DNA of 64,000 nt from UBA4416 sp038327195 (lineage in GTDB: Bacteria; Bacteroidota; Bacteroidia; B-17B0; Aurantibacillaceae), in assembly GCA_038327195.1 (NCBI GenBank), contig JBBQKU010000014.1:1-64000 (forward strand). The letters run 5' to 3'. Shown here in pieces: positions 61,140-64,000 of the stretch (the first letter of the stretch is position 1; each line of letters opens with the position of its first letter). The notes below the pieces were generated by a model. It searched no databases, was not told the DNA's origin, and worked only from the letters and a program-made list of their open reading frames with translations. The translations under genes and the position numbers were made by a program.

Positions 61140-62355
61140 GGTTTACTAATGTACTATAAAAATTTTGAGCAATGGTATCTCTATTAAAATTTTGCTCAAC
61201 ATAAATTCTCCCTTTTTCACCTAGTTGTTTTCTTAATTCTTTGTCATTTGCTAAAAGTAAAATGTTCTTTACTAAATCTTCAGAGTTTTCAGGTTCTGAG
61301 AATAAGGCGCACTTCCCTTGATTAACAAATAACTCACGCGCTTCGCCATCAACAGCTAATATGACAGGTTTTTCCATAGCTAAATTTTCAAATATTTTGG
61401 AAGGAATAGCTCCTAAAAACAAGTCTAATTTACGTAAAGGAATTATAGAGATATCTGACGCTTGAACGATGTTGGGCATTTGTAATTTTGAAACGGCATC
61501 AAAAAAATAAACATTAGATAGTTTTTTTTCAGATTTTAAGGTTACTAATTTTTCTTTTTCGGGGCCACTACCTAATAAAACAAACTTAATCTCTGATTTC
61601 GATTTTAATTGCTCAGCTGCATTTAAAATAATTTCTAAGCCTTGAGCTAAACCTATTATTCCTGCATATAAGTATAGTATATCACTTTCCGAAAAACCAT
61701 TTTCTTTCCTCCAATTACCAGAAACAGTGGTTGGATTATAATAAGAAATATCAACTCCATTTGGCAACCAAAATGTTTTTACTTTTGGAAAACGTGCATT
61801 AATATTGTTACAAATCCCTTGAGTTTGGCCAGTTACTAAAATTGACTTTTTGTATAGCTTTTCCTCCAAACGATAAGCTAATTTTAACATCCATTTATTT
61901 GATACAACTCCTAATTTTTCAGCGCTCTCAGGCCATAAATCAGATACATTAAAAATTAGTTTTGCTTTTTTTTTACGTTTTAAATAAAGTGCTGAATACC
62001 CTAAAAATAAAGGTGGCGATTCGCACATTATTACATCAACATCTCCAACTTTACTATTACCAACCTTAGCGGAAGAATAAACAAATGAAAAATAATTTAA
62101 TAAACGCTGGATGATAGATTTACTTTTTGGTAAAAAAATTGAAGCTCTATGAACTGGAATACCTTCTATTTCCTCATAAATATAATTTTTGCCTTCATAC
62201 CCAGCATAAATTTTCATTTGAGGATAATTAGGCATAGCGGTTAATACAGAAACATCAACGCCTAATTTTTTTAAACGTACTGCTAATTCAAATAAACGAT
62301 TTTGAGGAGCACCAACTTCTGGTGGAAAGTATTGTGTGAGAATTAATAGTTTCAA
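61129..62355 (-). CDS. family 4 glycosyltransferase (WbuB-like)
   Basis: 408 aa, GT-B fold. N-terminal domain starts KLLILTQYFPPEVGAPQNRL; the C-terminal donor-binding part has LYAGIIGLAQGLEIILNAAE, FVLLGSGPEKEKL and the EX7E-type region IPSKIFENLAMEKPVILAVD. It transfers a sugar from a nucleotide donor in surface glycan assembly, in operon with the ligase, aminotransferase and sugar transferase. Confidence 0.9.
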   Translation of the reverse strand: MKLLILTQYFPPEVGAPQNRLFELAVRLKKLGVDVSVLTAMPNYPQMKIYAGYEGKNYIYEEIEGIPVHRASIFLPKSKSIIQRLLNYFSFVYSSAKVGNSKVGDVDVIMCESPPLFLGYSALYLKRKKKAKLIFNVSDLWPESAEKLGVVSNKWMLKLAYRLEEKLYKKSILVTGQTQGICNNINARFPKVKTFWLPNGVDISYYNPTTVSGNWRKENGFSESDILYLYAGIIGLAQGLEIILNAAEQLKSKSEIKFVLLGSGPEKEKLVTLKSEKKLSNVYFFDAVSKLQMPNIVQASDISIIPLRKLDLFLGAIPSKIFENLAMEKPVILAVDGEARELFVNQGKCALFSEPENSEDLVKNILLLANDKELRKQLGEKGRIYVEQNFNRDTIAQNFYSTLVNHVS

Positions 62356-62362
62356 TTTCTGT

Positions 62363-63169
62363 TTATTTTTCTAATTCTTTTATTGCTTGTATAAAATTAA
62401 CAAATTCAATCTGTTGTGAAGCTAAATATTCAATCAACCACATATACCAATCTTTCCAGGTTTTGTGAGCATCAGAAAAATAGCGATCGTGAAAATCAAT
62501 TCCTAAATATGGCAGATTTAAATCAACAACTTTATCAATTATTTTTTTTGTTTCGTCGCAACTCTCTATCAAATTTTTACTTTGCCATTGTTTTGGTTTC
62601 TCAATGATGTAACCATCCATAATTTGAAATGGAAATTCCCACATTGTACCAATTTTATAAGGCGCCTTAAAACTCATTTCACTGCTATCAAACTGATAAC
62701 CAGCTTTTGCCATATTTGCAAAAGTATGTTCATTGGTTCTAATATAATGCATACGAGTTCCAAAATTATTTTGTTTTGAAAGGTCTTTAAATAATAAATA
62801 TTCATTTTCAATTTTTTCGAAACTTTCAAATTCAATTCCATGAACACCAATTTCGCAACCCATTTGTAACATCTTATGTATCCAAAATTCTGCTTTTTGT
62901 TTTGAATATGATAAGCCTACTCCTTTATTTACTCCAATAAAATAAGTTGTTGGAACATTATTAGTACAATTGAATTGATGTAAAGATTCAATATGTTGCC
63001 ATTGATTTGAAAACACATCACCATAACGATGAAACATTTCGGTAATCGAAATTTTTCCAGAAAATAATTCAATATAACTTCTCACAAAATATTTGGGCAC
63101 AATTAAATCTTTCAGATAATGTTCCGAAAGAGTTAAATGGTCAATATCATGAGAAACTATGGCTTTCAT
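62363..63169 (-). CDS. polysaccharide deacetylase-like protein
   Basis: 268 aa. It begins MKAIVSHDIDHLTLSEHYLK, with the D-x-D-H metal and catalytic pattern of the NodB/polysaccharide-deacetylase fold, and has EIGVHGIEFESFEKIENEY (the HG..H-type block, partly altered) and GIDFHDRYFSDAH near the end. It may deacetylate a glycan in this locus. Several family residues are changed, so activity is uncertain. Confidence 0.7.
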   Translation of the reverse strand: MKAIVSHDIDHLTLSEHYLKDLIVPKYFVRSYIELFSGKISITEMFHRYGDVFSNQWQHIESLHQFNCTNNVPTTYFIGVNKGVGLSYSKQKAEFWIHKMLQMGCEIGVHGIEFESFEKIENEYLLFKDLSKQNNFGTRMHYIRTNEHTFANMAKAGYQFDSSEMSFKAPYKIGTMWEFPFQIMDGYIIEKPKQWQSKNLIESCDETKKIIDKVVDLNLPYLGIDFHDRYFSDAHKTWKDWYMWLIEYLASQQIEFVNFIQAIKELEK

Positions 63170-63207
63170 TTATTATTTATAAAATTACAATGCTAAGATA
63201 TACTAAA

Positions 63208-64000
63208 TTATTTTTTAAAAAGTTTAATTAACCATGGTAATTTATTAATTTTAAGAGTATTATAGCTTATAGGTAATGCGCCAAATCCTTTATAAAATTT
63301 AGCTAAACTCTCTTTTGAACCGCCACCAAAATCAAAAAACAGACTTCTTGTTTCAAAAAACTGAATGGCATTATTTGTTAAAAAATGCATACTTCCAGAG
63401 TTTTCAGATTTATCAAAATTTGTTCCTTTTAAATAAACAGTATGTTTTCCATTACTAATAAAATGAGCTAATGCTTTTACATTATTTTTTGAATCAATAA
63501 CTTTGAAAGAATACAAACTTTTGTTTTCCATTGCACTGTTTAATAACACATTAAATTTTGAAATTGTGTTTGGTGATAAATGCAAGGTTTTGGAAAGAAA
63601 AGGATTTAAATAAATTGTAGAAAGATTAATCACATCAGAATAATTTATCGCTTCAAACTGTAAACCGTTTTCAATGGCTTTAGCAATATTCCTCTTTGTA
63701 TTTTGATTTTGCTTGTATTCTTTGTCGTATTCAATAAAATAAGTGCTTTTTTTGGAATGAAAATTAGTCTCAAACTTATTACTCGCGTTTAATTCAATTT
63801 CTATAAGCTTATATTTTGAACAAATCGTATTATAAATGGCTTCTTCAATTTGAGTATTTACAATCCCATATACTCCTAATTGTGGGGTAAACGAGGGCTG
63901 AGCTAAATATGGAATTCCAAATTTTTTATGCTGTGTTAAAGGAAAAACGCTGTCGTAATCGCCAATTATTAAGGCTTCCCAGTTTGGGCAAGTTGAATTT
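63208..64000 (-). CDS. GNAT/FemAB-like protein, partial at window edge
   Basis: The frame stays open to the last base of the window, so at least 263 C-terminal residues are seen and the N-terminus is outside. Hand translation of the edge part gives WEALIIGDYDSVFPLTQHKK, LAQPSFTPQLGVYGIVNTQI and NQNTKRNIAKAIENGLQFE; the rest includes NGKHTVYLKGTNFDKSENSG and LFFDFGGGSKESLAKFYKGF. The blocks resemble FemAB/GNAT-fold acyltransferases found in Bacteroidota polysaccharide loci. A short start at 63633 (GTG) is an artefact of the edge. Confidence 0.65.
   Translation of the reverse strand, partial: NSTCPNWEALIIGDYDSVFPLTQHKKFGIPYLAQPSFTPQLGVYGIVNTQIEEAIYNTICSKYKLIEIELNASNKFETNFHSKKSTYFIEYDKEYKQNQNTKRNIAKAIENGLQFEAINYSDVINLSTIYLNPFLSKTLHLSPNTISKFNVLLNSAMENKSLYSFKVIDSKNNVKALAHFISNGKHTVYLKGTNFDKSENSGSMHFLTNNAIQFFETRSLFFDFGGGSKESLAKFYKGFGALPISYNTLKINKLPWLIKLFKK

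Overview
The window is AT-rich DNA from a member of the Bacteroidota, probably a Flavobacteriales-like lineage. The support is a gliding-motility lipoprotein (GldD), a PorZ-like type IX secretion protein, proteins with C-terminal type IX sorting domains, a class I lanthipeptide leader of the type found in this phylum, and Bacteroidota-style promoters (TTG, about 20 nt, TAnnTTTG). The order and genus cannot be fixed from the sequence alone.

Layout. (1) 0.1-8.7 kb is chromosomal housekeeping DNA, all on the minus strand: an NtrC-type regulator, arfB, rlmB, a DinB-like gene, recO, porZ and an AlgX/AlgI-like pair for polysaccharide O-acetylation. (2) 8.9-27.8 kb looks like a genomic island inserted at tRNA-Arg(CCG). 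It starts with a large serine recombinase broken by an in-frame stop. It carries a complete class I lanthipeptide locus: two precursor genes, two LytS-like kinases, one LytTR regulator, a lipoprotein prolyl oligopeptidase, an erythromycin-esterase-like enzyme, a luciferase-like flavin monooxygenase, LanC, full-length LanB, a peptidase-containing ABC exporter and an HlyD-type adaptor. (3) 29.2-38.1 kb is an 8.9-kb integrated phage-like element. (4) 38.1-54.5 kb is chromosomal: uvrD/pcrA, ssb, gldD, an esterase, an RMD1-family gene, a VWA protein, pyrB, pyrR, purA, a STAS protein, a Fur-family regulator, relA/spoT and a methyltransferase. (5) 54.6-64.0 kb holds an S74-type surface protein, a MazG-like gene, an OmpH/Skp gene and a surface-polysaccharide locus that runs off the window edge.

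The most interesting object is the 8.9-kb element. It is bounded by a 17-bp direct repeat (29215-29231 and 38074-38090) that contains an 11-bp XerD arm identical to that of the E. coli dif site, so it appears to be integrated by the host XerC/XerD system at a dif-like site. It encodes an HUH-type rolling-circle Rep, a 293-aa candidate capsid protein, a membrane-anchored GH108-like muramidase and about 16 small, often membrane-spanning proteins. No Walker-A ATPase was recognised. Size and content resemble the tailless, membrane-containing ssDNA phage FLiP (Finnlakeviridae) more than a filamentous phage or a microvirus, but this is inference from architecture.

The att site lies inside the rep gene. 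In the prophage, rep ends at a stop codon completed by host DNA after 416 codons. The missing 72 codons lie in frame at the opposite end of the element (29231-29446). Excision and circularisation would restore a 488-aa Rep and also rejoin the rep promoter to the block of early small genes. Integration therefore appears to switch the replication module off by topology, comparable in logic to integration-dependent immunity but acting on the replication initiator instead of a repressor.

Start codons were adjusted where an ATG with better family length or signal-peptide context lies inside the longest frame. Homology statements come from recognising family motifs by eye; no database search was run.
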